In this document: piece after piece, positions 1 to 6,205 of the stretch
Layout of the letters: every line of letters begins with the position of its first letter
How positions within the stretch are numbered: the stretch's first letter is position 1
DNA from: Oscillospiraceae bacterium
Lineage (GTDB): Bacteria; Bacillota; Clostridia; Oscillospirales; Oscillospiraceae
Assembly (NCBI GenBank): GCA_017400415.1
Contig: JAFPTE010000098.1
Coordinates: forward strand, 1 to 6,658
Reading direction: 5' to 3'
DNA: 6,658 bases
Notes under the pieces: model-generated
Databases searched by the model: none
The model's input: the letters and a program-made list of their open reading frames with translations, nothing else
What the model was told of the DNA's origin: nothing
Position numbers and translations under genes: made by a program

Positions 1-450
1 CTTTTTAACGGGGCCTCCATGATTCTGACGCCTACGGAGTCCTCCGACCCGGGGGCTCTGGAAACCCTGCGGGAATTCTGCCTTTCCATCGGCTTCGGCC
101 GGGTCACGGTCACTACTCCGGAGCACCACGACCGGGTCATCGCCTACACCTCCCAGCTTTGCCATGTGGCCTCCAGCGCCTTTATAAAGAGCCCGGTGGC
201 TCAGAACCACCTGGGCTTCTCCGCCGGGTCCTTCCGGGACCTGACAAGAGTGGCCAGGCTGGACGAAAAGCTATGGACGGAGCTCTTCTTCTTTAACTCC
301 GACATGCTGGCGGGAGAGCTCAGGCTATACATTGATAATCTGCAGAAGTACCTTGCCGCCCTGGAGGGCGGGGACCGGGAGAGCATGGAGTCCCTGCTGC
401 GGGAGGGCAGACTGCTTAAGGAAGCTTCAAAAAGGAACGTGAACTCATGA
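1..450 (+). CDS. tyrA: Prephenate dehydrogenase, C-terminal part (5' truncated by window)
   Basis: This is the C-terminal 149 residues of TyrA, which oxidatively decarboxylates prephenate to 4-hydroxyphenylpyruvate with NAD(P), the committed step to tyrosine. The frame is open from base 1, and the residues before the first Met (LFNGAS, then MILTP) match the family's internal 'LF.GA..ILTP' segment. The ATG at 19 is therefore internal and the true start lies upstream. Residues 42-62 hold the 'EHHDRVIAYTSQLCH' signature of the helical dimerisation domain, followed by 'NHLGFSAGSFRDLTR' and a charged C-terminal helix. The NAD-binding Rossmann domain is outside the window. The protein ends directly after the helical domain, with no room for the C-terminal ACT domain found on some Firmicute TyrA proteins. 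The stop overlaps the aroB start as ATGA. Identity is confident; full length is unknown. Confidence 0.93.
   Translation, partial: LFNGASMILTPTESSDPGALETLREFCLSIGFGRVTVTTPEHHDRVIAYTSQLCHVASSAFIKSPVAQNHLGFSAGSFRDLTRVARLDEKLWTELFFFNSDMLAGELRLYIDNLQKYLAALEGGDRESMESLLREGRLLKEASKRNVNS
432..437 (+). promoter_or_regulatory. Ribosome binding site of aroB
   Basis: AAGGAA lies 9 bases before the aroB ATG and inside the last codons of tyrA. It supports the start at 447 and coupled translation across the ATGA overlap. Confidence 0.6.
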
Positions 451-1505
451 CAAGAACCGTTAGAATCGACGTGGGCGCCGGGTACGACGTCACTGTGGGC
501 CCGGGGCTTCTGGACACCTGCGGCGGGGCTCTTGCCCCCCTTTGCCGGGGCGGCAGCGCCTTTGTGGTCTCCGACAGCACCGTGGCGCCCCTGTACCTTG
601 CCCAGGTCCGCCGGAGCCTGGAGGAGGCGGGCCTGCGGGTGAGCTCCTTCGTCTTCCCTGCCGGGGAAAAATCCAAGACTCTGGCAACCCTGGGCCATAT
701 GCTGGAGGCTATGGCAGAGGCCGGGCTCACCCGGTCCGACCTGGCTGTGGCTCTGGGCGGCGGCGTCACCGGCGATATGACCGGCTTTGCCGCCGGGGTC
801 TATCAGCGGGGCATAAGCTATGTGCAGCTGCCCACCACCGTTCTGGCGGCAGTGGACTCCTCCGTAGGTGGCAAGACCGCCGTGGACCTGCGGGCGGGGA
901 AAAACATGGCCGGGGTCTTCATCCAGCCTGCCGCCGTCCTCTGCGACACGGACACCTTTGCCACCCTGCCGGAGAAATGGTTCCGGGACGGGCTGGCGGA
1001 GAGCATTAAGTACGGGATTCTGACGGACAGAGAGCTTTTCTTCCGCTTTGACGGGCTGGACCGCTCCGAAATGCCGGAGCTCATAGCCCGGTGCGTGGCC
1101 ATCAAGGGCGAATACGTGCACCGGGACCCCCTGGACTGCTGGGACCGGCGGTATCTGAACCTGGGGCACACCATGGCCCACGCCATGGAAAAGCTCTCCG
1201 GCTACACCCTGGCCCACGGCCACGCCGTGGCTATGGGCACCGTCATGGCCGCCCGGTACGGGGAAAGGCTGGGCCTTACGGAGGCGGGCACCACGGAGGA
1301 GATTTGCCGCATCTATTCCAAAAACGGCCTGCCCGTATCCTGCCCCTACGATGCAGGGGCCCTTGCCCGGGCGGCTTCCATGGACAAAAAGCGCACCGGC
1401 GGCGACGTGACCGTGGTGCTCATTGAAACAATCGGCCGGTGCTTCCTTAAGAAAATGCCGGTCTCCGAGCTTTACGAGCTTGCCCGCCTGGGGCTGGAGG
1501 GGTAA
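447..1505 (+). CDS. aroB: 3-dehydroquinate synthase
   Basis: This cytosolic NAD- and metal-dependent enzyme converts DAHP to 3-dehydroquinate, step 2 of the shikimate pathway. The product is 352 residues, normal for the family (about 350-360). Visible signatures are 'PAGEKSK' near residue 71, the nucleotide-binding 'GGGVTGD' at 104-110, and 'QLPTTVLAAVDSSVGGKTAVD' just after it. The expected metal ligands are Glu185 in 'GLAESIKYG', His241 in 'NLGHTMAHA' and His257 in 'HGHAVAMG'. The usual Glu of 'HGEAVA' is His259 here, a position that is not itself a ligand. The ATG overlaps the tyrA stop by 4 bases and is preceded by AAGGAA. The stop is one base before the aroA start. All expected active-site blocks are present, so the enzyme should be functional. 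Confidence 0.97.
   Translation: MTRTVRIDVGAGYDVTVGPGLLDTCGGALAPLCRGGSAFVVSDSTVAPLYLAQVRRSLEEAGLRVSSFVFPAGEKSKTLATLGHMLEAMAEAGLTRSDLAVALGGGVTGDMTGFAAGVYQRGISYVQLPTTVLAAVDSSVGGKTAVDLRAGKNMAGVFIQPAAVLCDTDTFATLPEKWFRDGLAESIKYGILTDRELFFRFDGLDRSEMPELIARCVAIKGEYVHRDPLDCWDRRYLNLGHTMAHAMEKLSGYTLAHGHAVAMGTVMAARYGERLGLTEAGTTEEICRIYSKNGLPVSCPYDAGALARAASMDKKRTGGDVTVVLIETIGRCFLKKMPVSELYELARLGLEG
1496..1502 (+). promoter_or_regulatory. Ribosome binding site of aroA
   Basis: GGAGGGG sits in the last codons of aroB, 4 bases before the ATG at 1507. It fixes the aroA start at 1507 rather than at an in-frame candidate at 1423, which would add 28 residues unlike the family. Confidence 0.75.
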
Positions 1506-1506
1506 T

Positions 1507-2751
1507 ATGGACCTTCTCATCTCCCCCTCCCATCTCAGCGGCACCGTGGAGGCAATCCCCTCCAAAAGCGACGTGCACCGGCTGCTTATATGCGCAGCCC
1601 TGGCCAGGGGCAGGACCGTTATAGAGTGCCCCGCCGCCAGCCAGGATATTGAGGCCACGGTCCGGTGCCTCCGGGCCCTGGGCGCTGTGATAGAGTACAG
1701 CGGCGGCTGCTTTACCGTCACACCCATAGCAAAGCCCGCCCTGGGGCCCACCCTGGACTGCGGCGAGAGCGGCTCCACCCTGCGGTTTCTGCTGCCTGTG
1801 GCGGCGGCCCTGTGCTCCTCGGCAGAGTTTATCGGCGGGGGCAGACTGCCGGACCGGCCCATTGCAGACCTGCGGGCCGCCATGGAGGAGGCCGGGGCCG
1901 TATTCTCCCGGCCCAGGCTGCCCTTTTCGGTGCTGGGGCCCATGTCCGGCAGGAGCTTCACCCTGCCCGGGAACGTCTCCAGCCAGTACGTGACGGGCCT
2001 GCTCTTCGCCCTGGGGGCCATGGGCGGAGGGGAGATTATTCTTACCACCCCCCTTGAGAGCGAGGGCTACGTGGATATGACCCTGGGCGCCATGGAGCGC
2101 TTCGGCGTCGACGTACACAAGACCCCTCAGGGCTACCGGGTACTGCCAATGATTTTCGTCTCCCCCGGCGCCGTGAAGGCGGAGGGAGACTGGTCAAACG
2201 CCGCCTTCTTCCTCATTGCCGGGGCCCTGAACAGGGTCAGGGTCACGGGGCTGGAGCCCCGGTCCGCCCAGGGTGACAAGGAGATCATAGCCAGGCTCCG
2301 TTCCTTCGGCGCCAGGGTCGAGGCCGAAAACGGCGACTGCACCGTCAGTCCCGGCACTGCCCGGGCCCTCCGGGCGGACATTCGTCAGACGCCGGATATG
2401 CTGCCCGCTCTGGCGGTGCTGGCCACCCTGGGCAAGGGCACCTCGGAGTTTTCCGGCTGCGGCAGACTGCGGCTCAAGGAGTCCGACCGGCTCATCACCG
2501 TCCGGGATATGATACTGGGCCTGGGGGGCTGCGCCCAGATTTCCGGCGACGGTCTTTCCGTCACCGCCTCTCCCCTCACCGGCGGCACTGTGGACGCCCA
2601 GGGGGACCACCGCATTGCCATGGCCGCCGCCATCGGGGCCGCCTGGGCCGCCGGCGATACGGTCCTGAAGGGGGCCGAGGCCGTGGGCAAGTCCTACCCC
2701 CGCTTCTGGGAGGATTACCGCAGACTTGGAGGTATATACCATGTCATCTGA
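1507..2751 (+). CDS. aroA: 3-phosphoshikimate 1-carboxyvinyltransferase (EPSP synthase)
   Basis: EPSP synthase joins PEP and shikimate-3-phosphate to give EPSP, step 6 of the pathway. The protein is 414 residues, slightly short of the common 425-440. Motifs run in family order. 'SKSDVHR' at 19-25 holds Lys20 and Arg25 for ligand binding. 'CGESGSTLRF' at 85-94 is the PEP/glyphosate loop. 'RLPDRPI' follows near 115-121, and 'SSQY' at 158-161 contacts shikimate phosphate. 'EGDWSNAAFF' lies in the second half. 'TPDMLPALAVLA' carries the catalytic Asp297, 'KESDR' is at 324-328 with Glu325, and 'DHRIAM' starts at 367. The protein ends in the usual 'KSYPRFWEDYRRLGG'. The ATG at 1507 is chosen for its strong Shine-Dalgarno and because 'MDLLISPS' is the expected N-terminus. 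The gene follows aroB after one base and overlaps aroC by 11 bases. Confidence 0.96.
   Translation: MDLLISPSHLSGTVEAIPSKSDVHRLLICAALARGRTVIECPAASQDIEATVRCLRALGAVIEYSGGCFTVTPIAKPALGPTLDCGESGSTLRFLLPVAAALCSSAEFIGGGRLPDRPIADLRAAMEEAGAVFSRPRLPFSVLGPMSGRSFTLPGNVSSQYVTGLLFALGAMGGGEIILTTPLESEGYVDMTLGAMERFGVDVHKTPQGYRVLPMIFVSPGAVKAEGDWSNAAFFLIAGALNRVRVTGLEPRSAQGDKEIIARLRSFGARVEAENGDCTVSPGTARALRADIRQTPDMLPALAVLATLGKGTSEFSGCGRLRLKESDRLITVRDMILGLGGCAQISGDGLSVTASPLTGGTVDAQGDHRIAMAAAIGAAWAAGDTVLKGAEAVGKSYPRFWEDYRRLGGIYHVI
2728..2733 (+). promoter_or_regulatory. Ribosome binding site of aroC
   Basis: GGAGGT lies 7 bases before the ATG at 2741, within the end of aroA. It decides the start: the upstream in-frame TTG at 2726 would overlap the site itself and add 5 non-conserved residues. 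Confidence 0.75.
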
Positions 2752-3832
2752 ATTCGGTCAAAAGCTTCGGGTGCAGCTTTTCGGCGCCAGCCACGGCCCT
2801 GCCATCGGCTGCGTCATCGACGGTCTGCCCGCCGGGGAGATAATAGACCAGGAGGAGCTATACGCCTTCCTGAGCCGCCGCAGGCCCGGCGGCACGGACC
2901 TGGGCACCGCCAGGAACGAGGCGGACAGGCCCCGGTTCATCTCCGGCCTCCGGGAGGGCCTCACCTCCGGCTCACCCCTTTGCGCCATCATTGAAAACAC
3001 GGATCAGAGAAGCCGGGACTACGATAAATTCGCCCGGACCCCCCGGCCCGGACATGCAGACTACACCGCCCGGCTCCGCTACGGGCCGGAGACGGATATG
3101 CGGGGCGGAGGCCACTTCTCCGGCAGGCTCACGGCACCCCTGTGCATCGCCGGGGGCATTGCAAAGCAGCTTCTCTCCCGCCGGGGCATTGCCGTTGGGG
3201 CCCACCTTATGAGCGTGGGGGATATTGAGGATGAGCCCTTCCCTCTCCTGCCCACGCCGGAGCTCCTTGAGGCAGCCGCAAAAAAGCCCCTGGCCGTTCT
3301 GGACGACAGGGCCGGGGAGAAAATGGCGGAGCTTATCCGCACCGTGCGGCAGGAGGGCGACAGCATAGGCGGCACCGTTGAGTGCGCAGCCGTGGGCGTT
3401 CCCGCCGGGCTGGGCTCGCCTATGTTCGACGGAATTGAAAACCGTCTGGCCCGGGTCCTTTTCGGAATTCCCGCCGTGAAGGGCGTGGAGTTCGGCTCCG
3501 GCTTTGCCGGCAGCCGCCGCCGGGGCAGCGAGAATAACGACCCCTTCCGCATGGAGGGGGACCGGATAGTTACGGAAACCAACAACTGCGGGGGCATTCT
3601 GGGGGGCATTTCGGACGGCATGCCCATCGTTTTCCGCTGTGCCGTGAAGCCCACCCCGTCCATCGCCCGGGAACAGAAAACCGTGGACCTGGCCGGCCGT
3701 GAGAACGCAGCACTTACAATCGAAGGGCGGCACGACCCCTGCATTGCGGTGCGGGCCGTGCCGGTTATGGAGGCTGCCTGCGCCGCAGCCCTGCTGGACC
3801 TTATTCTGGAGGAGAAAAATGGAGCTATCTGA
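2741..3832 (+). CDS. aroC: Chorismate synthase
   Basis: Chorismate synthase eliminates phosphate from EPSP to give chorismate, using reduced FMN that is not consumed overall; it is the last step of the common pathway. At 363 residues the length is typical. Signatures are 'GASHGPAIG' at 15-23 with catalytic His18, 'SRRRPGG' at 45-51, 'RPGHADYT' at 102-109 with the second conserved His105, then 'RGGGHFSGRLTAPL'. Later come 'TNNCGGILGGISDGMPI', 'KPTPSI', and 'GRHDP' at 329-333 with Asp332, followed by 'RAVPVMEAACAA'. The 'GGGHFSGRLTAP' form, rather than the 'GGGRSSARETA' of E. coli, is the version usual in Clostridia. The first motif has Ala where most enzymes have Glu (GESHG). The gene overlaps aroA by 11 bases and pheA by 14. 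Whether it has its own flavin reductase activity cannot be read from the sequence. Confidence 0.97.
   Translation: MSSEFGQKLRVQLFGASHGPAIGCVIDGLPAGEIIDQEELYAFLSRRRPGGTDLGTARNEADRPRFISGLREGLTSGSPLCAIIENTDQRSRDYDKFARTPRPGHADYTARLRYGPETDMRGGGHFSGRLTAPLCIAGGIAKQLLSRRGIAVGAHLMSVGDIEDEPFPLLPTPELLEAAAKKPLAVLDDRAGEKMAELIRTVRQEGDSIGGTVECAAVGVPAGLGSPMFDGIENRLARVLFGIPAVKGVEFGSGFAGSRRRGSENNDPFRMEGDRIVTETNNCGGILGGISDGMPIVFRCAVKPTPSIAREQKTVDLAGRENAALTIEGRHDPCIAVRAVPVMEAACAAALLDLILEEKNGAI
3808..3814 (+). promoter_or_regulatory. Ribosome binding site of pheA
   Basis: GGAGGAG ends 4 bases before the ATG at 3819, inside the aroC end. It decides the pheA start; in-frame codons further upstream (from 3699) encode residues unlike any chorismate mutase. 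Confidence 0.75.
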
Positions 3833-4958
3833 AATCAGAAAAGAAATCGACCTGGCGGACGAGGCCCTTCTGGGGGCCTTCCTCAGGCGGATGGAGCTCT
3901 GCCGCCAGGTGGGGCAGTACAAGGCCCAGGCGGGGCTGCCCGTTCTGAACCGGGCCCGGGAGCGGGAGATTCTGGACCGGGTCATGGCGGAAAGCGGTGA
4001 CCTTGCCCCCTACGCCCACCGGCTCTACACCACTCTTTTTGAGCTGAGCCGCTCCTGCCAGGCGCCTCTTACGGAAGGCAGCTCTCCCCTGCGGGAGAAG
4101 ATTGCCGCCTCCCTTTGCCCCGACGGGGAGCTCTTCCCGGACAGCGGCACCGTGGCCTGCCAGGGCGTGGAGGGGGCCTACTCCCAGATGGCCGCCGACG
4201 CCATCTTCCCCCGGGGCAGCCTCATGTTCTTCAAGACCTTCGAGAGCGTTTTTGACGCTGTGGAGTCCGGCCTGTGCCGCTACGGCGTATTGCCCATTGA
4301 GAACAGCTCCAACGGCTCCGTTCAGCAGGTCTACGACCTTATCCGCCGGAAAAATGTGTCCATAATCCGCTCAAAGCGCCTGTGCATAAGCCACCGGCTC
4401 CTGGTGAAACCCGGGGTGAGCCTTTCCGAGATAACGGAGATCCACTCCCACGAGCAGGCCCTGGGCCAGTGCAGCGCCTTCCTGAAGAGCCTGGGAAGCC
4501 GGGTGAAGGTCATCTCCGAGCCTAACACAGCCCTGGCGGCGGAGCTGGTGGCCAAAAGCGAAAACCGGGGTGCGGCAGCCATCTCCTCCTCGGACTGCGC
4601 CGGGCTATACGGTCTGGAGGCCCTGCCGGCGAATATCCAGAACAGCGACAACAACTATACCCGTTTCATAGTCATCACCAAGACCCCCCGGGTCTACCCC
4701 GGTGCCAACCGCATCAGCCTCATTCTGGCTCTGGAGCACCGGCCCGGTTCCCTTTACGACATTCTGGCCCGGCTGGCGGCTTTGGAGCTGAATCTTCTGA
4801 AGCTGGAGAGCCGGCCGATGGTGGGCCACGACTTTGAGTTCCGCTTCTTCTTCGAGTTTGAGGGCTCCGTCCGGGATGAGCGGGTGGTCAGCATGCTCTC
4901 CGAGCTGGAGCGGCAGTGCCCGGAGTTCTGCTACCTGGGCAACTACGGTGAATTCTGA
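3819..4958 (+). CDS. pheA: Bifunctional chorismate mutase / prephenate dehydratase (P-protein)
   Basis: The 379-residue protein rearranges chorismate to prephenate and then dehydrates and decarboxylates it to phenylpyruvate. Residues 1-81 are an AroQ-class helical chorismate mutase. By alignment in my head with the E. coli P-protein, Arg7, Arg24, Lys35, Arg47, Glu48, Ser77 and Gln81 match active-site positions, while E. coli Asp48 is Asn44. Residues 111-290 are prephenate dehydratase: 'GVEGAYSQ' at 116-123, 'YGVLPIENSSNGSV' at 155-168, 'SHEQALGQC' at 210-218 and the catalytic 'NYTRF' at 279-283 with Thr281. Residues 298-379 are an ACT domain with 'GSLYDIL' at 310 (the GALV site) and 'ESRP' at 330-333, the known phenylalanine-binding motifs, so feedback inhibition by Phe is likely. 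The mutase domain would also supply prephenate to TyrA. The gene overlaps aroC by 14 bases and shares one base with aroE. Confidence 0.95.
   Translation: MELSEIRKEIDLADEALLGAFLRRMELCRQVGQYKAQAGLPVLNRAREREILDRVMAESGDLAPYAHRLYTTLFELSRSCQAPLTEGSSPLREKIAASLCPDGELFPDSGTVACQGVEGAYSQMAADAIFPRGSLMFFKTFESVFDAVESGLCRYGVLPIENSSNGSVQQVYDLIRRKNVSIIRSKRLCISHRLLVKPGVSLSEITEIHSHEQALGQCSAFLKSLGSRVKVISEPNTALAAELVAKSENRGAAAISSSDCAGLYGLEALPANIQNSDNNYTRFIVITKTPRVYPGANRISLILALEHRPGSLYDILARLAALELNLLKLESRPMVGHDFEFRFFFEFEGSVRDERVVSMLSELERQCPEFCYLGNYGEF
4947..4951 (+). promoter_or_regulatory. Weak ribosome binding site of the aroE-aroK gene
   Basis: GGTGA, 6 bases before the ATG, pairs with only part of the anti-Shine-Dalgarno sequence. 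Start and stop are interlocked as TGATG, so re-initiation by ribosomes finishing pheA is the likely main route of translation. Confidence 0.4.
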
Positions 4959-6205
4959 TGGAGCCGGTGCAGTTCGGCCTTCTGGGCCGCAGGCTGGGCC
5001 ACAGCTATTCCCCGGAGATACACCGTGCCCTGGGTGCGGAGAGCTACAGTCTTATTGAGCTGGAGCCGGAGGACGTGGCCGGCTTTCTTGAAAGGCGGCA
5101 GTTTCAGGGCATCAACGTGACCATACCCTACAAGATGGCGGTCATGGAGCACCTGGACGAGATATCCGGGGAGGCAGTGGCCATTGGCTCCGTGAACACG
5201 GTGGTGAACCGGGACGGCAGGCTCTTCGGCTACAACACGGACATCGACGGCTTTATGCATATGGTCGGCTCCGCAGGCATAGTCTTTCAGGGACGGAAGG
5301 TGCTCATTTTAGGCACCGGCGGCACCTCAAGGACCGCCGCCTGCGGGGCAAAAAGGCTGGGAGCCCGGTCCGTGACCCACATATCCCGCTCCGGAGAGGA
5401 TAATTACTCCAACCTGAGCCGGCACTCCGACGCAGAGATAATTGTAAACACCACCCCCGTGGGCATGTACCCGAACTGCCCTGCATCGCCCCTGGATCTG
5501 GAGCTGTTTCCGGGCCTGTGCGGCGTGGCGGACGTGGTGTATAACCCCTGCCGCACGGGGCTCATGCTGCAGGCGGAGAGGCTGGGGGTGCCCTGCGTGT
5601 CCGGCCTTTCCATGCTGGTATGGCAGGCAAAGCGGGCCCGGGAGCTCTTCACGGGCGCCCCCATTTCCGATGCCGCCGCCCTGGCGGTGCTCTCCGCCCT
5701 CAGAAGGAGGGAGGAGAACATTGTGCTCATCGGCATGCCGGGAAGCGGCAAGACCACCGTTGCCCGGATACTGAGCCGCATGACCGGCAGACTTTGGTAT
5801 GACGCCGACAGGCTCATTTCCGAAAAGGCCGGCATGAGCATTCCGGAGATTTTTGCTCGGGAGGGCGAGACCGGCTTCCGGGCCCGGGAGACCGGGGTCC
5901 TGGGAGAGCTGGGAAAGCAAAGCGGCGTTATCATCGCCTGCGGCGGCGGCGCCGTCACCAGGCCGGAGAACTACCCCCTTCTGCATCAGAACGGCAGGAT
6001 TTACGAAATCAGCCGGCCCCTGGAGAGCCTGGCCACCGCCGGGCGGCCCCTGAGCCGGGACCGGGCGGCCCTGGAGAATATGCAGAAGGTCCGCAGGCCT
6101 ATGTACGAGGCCTTCCGTGATGCGCTCATACCCAACACCCGCACGCCGGAAAGGGCGGCGGAGGCTGTATGGGCGGAGTTTTCAGACAGGAGGAACATCA
6201 CTTGA
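4958..6205 (+). CDS. aroE-aroK: Fused shikimate dehydrogenase / shikimate kinase
   Basis: One uninterrupted 415-residue ORF carries two successive pathway enzymes. Residues 1-248 are shikimate dehydrogenase (dehydroshikimate to shikimate with NADPH): 'GHSYSPEIH' at 14-22 binds shikimate, 'NVTIPYK' at 53-59 has catalytic Lys59, 'YNTDIDGF' has Asp95, 'GTGGTS' at 119-124 is the nucleotide loop, then 'NTTPVGMYPN' at 164 and 'GLSMLVWQA' with Gln223. Residues 253-415 are shikimate kinase (shikimate to shikimate-3-phosphate with ATP): Walker A 'GMPGSGKT' at 259-266, Asp284 in 'YDADRLI', Arg308 in 'GFRARE', 'CGGGAV' at 328-333, lid Arg363 in 'GRPL' and Arg379 in 'RRPMY'. There is almost no linker, only 'RRREE' at 249-253. 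The dehydrogenase half is somewhat shorter than free AroE (about 270). All catalytic residues I can place are present in both halves. A strong internal Shine-Dalgarno lies at the junction. The symbol is descriptive. Confidence 0.93.
   Translation: MEPVQFGLLGRRLGHSYSPEIHRALGAESYSLIELEPEDVAGFLERRQFQGINVTIPYKMAVMEHLDEISGEAVAIGSVNTVVNRDGRLFGYNTDIDGFMHMVGSAGIVFQGRKVLILGTGGTSRTAACGAKRLGARSVTHISRSGEDNYSNLSRHSDAEIIVNTTPVGMYPNCPASPLDLELFPGLCGVADVVYNPCRTGLMLQAERLGVPCVSGLSMLVWQAKRARELFTGAPISDAAALAVLSALRRREENIVLIGMPGSGKTTVARILSRMTGRLWYDADRLISEKAGMSIPEIFAREGETGFRARETGVLGELGKQSGVIIACGGGAVTRPENYPLLHQNGRIYEISRPLESLATAGRPLSRDRAALENMQKVRRPMYEAFRDALIPNTRTPERAAEAVWAEFSDRRNIT
5704..5725 (+). promoter_or_regulatory. 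Possible internal ribosome binding site and GTG start for the kinase domain
   Basis: The purine run AAGGAGGGAGGAG at 5704-5716 is followed after 6 bases by GTG at 5723, in frame with the shikimate kinase domain. Starting there would give MLIGMPGSGKT and the rest of the kinase (160 residues), close to the usual N-terminus of a free AroK, though a residue or two short in the first strand. The same bases encode the Arg-Arg-Arg-Glu-Glu linker of the fusion. It may be a working internal start, a relic of separate genes, or chance from GAG and AGG codons. Confidence 0.4.
6188..6194 (+). promoter_or_regulatory. Ribosome binding site of aroQ
   Basis: AGGAGGA lies 7 bases before TTG at 6202, in the last codons of the aroE-aroK gene. 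It decides for the TTG start over the in-frame ATG at 6169, which lies upstream of the site. Confidence 0.75.

Noticed and set aside
19..450. A complete small gene starting at ATG 19
   Set aside because: The frame is open to base 1 and the residues before this Met match internal TyrA sequence, so it is a truncated tyrA.
1423..1506. Longer N-terminus for aroA
   Set aside because: It would overlap aroB by 83 bases with residues unlike EPSP synthases, whereas ATG 1507 has a strong Shine-Dalgarno and the family N-terminus.
201..2048. 615-codon open frame on the minus strand
   Set aside because: It lies opposite tyrA, aroB and aroA, which have clear family motifs. Its translation is low-complexity and shows no domain; long antisense frames are expected in G+C-rich coding DNA.
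405..2470. Recurring GGCAGACTG near 405, 1841 and 2461 as a possible dispersed repeat
   Set aside because: Each copy encodes Gly-Arg-Leu in frame; short codon recurrence explains it and the flanks do not match.
3699..3818. Longer N-terminus for pheA
   Set aside because: The extra 40 residues are a shadow of the aroC end; ATG 3819 has GGAGGAG in front and begins the chorismate mutase helix correctly.
2972..3985. 337-codon open frame on the minus strand opposite aroC and pheA
   Set aside because: Same shadow effect; the translation is rich in Gly, Ala, Pro and His with no recognisable motif, and it runs across an operon junction.
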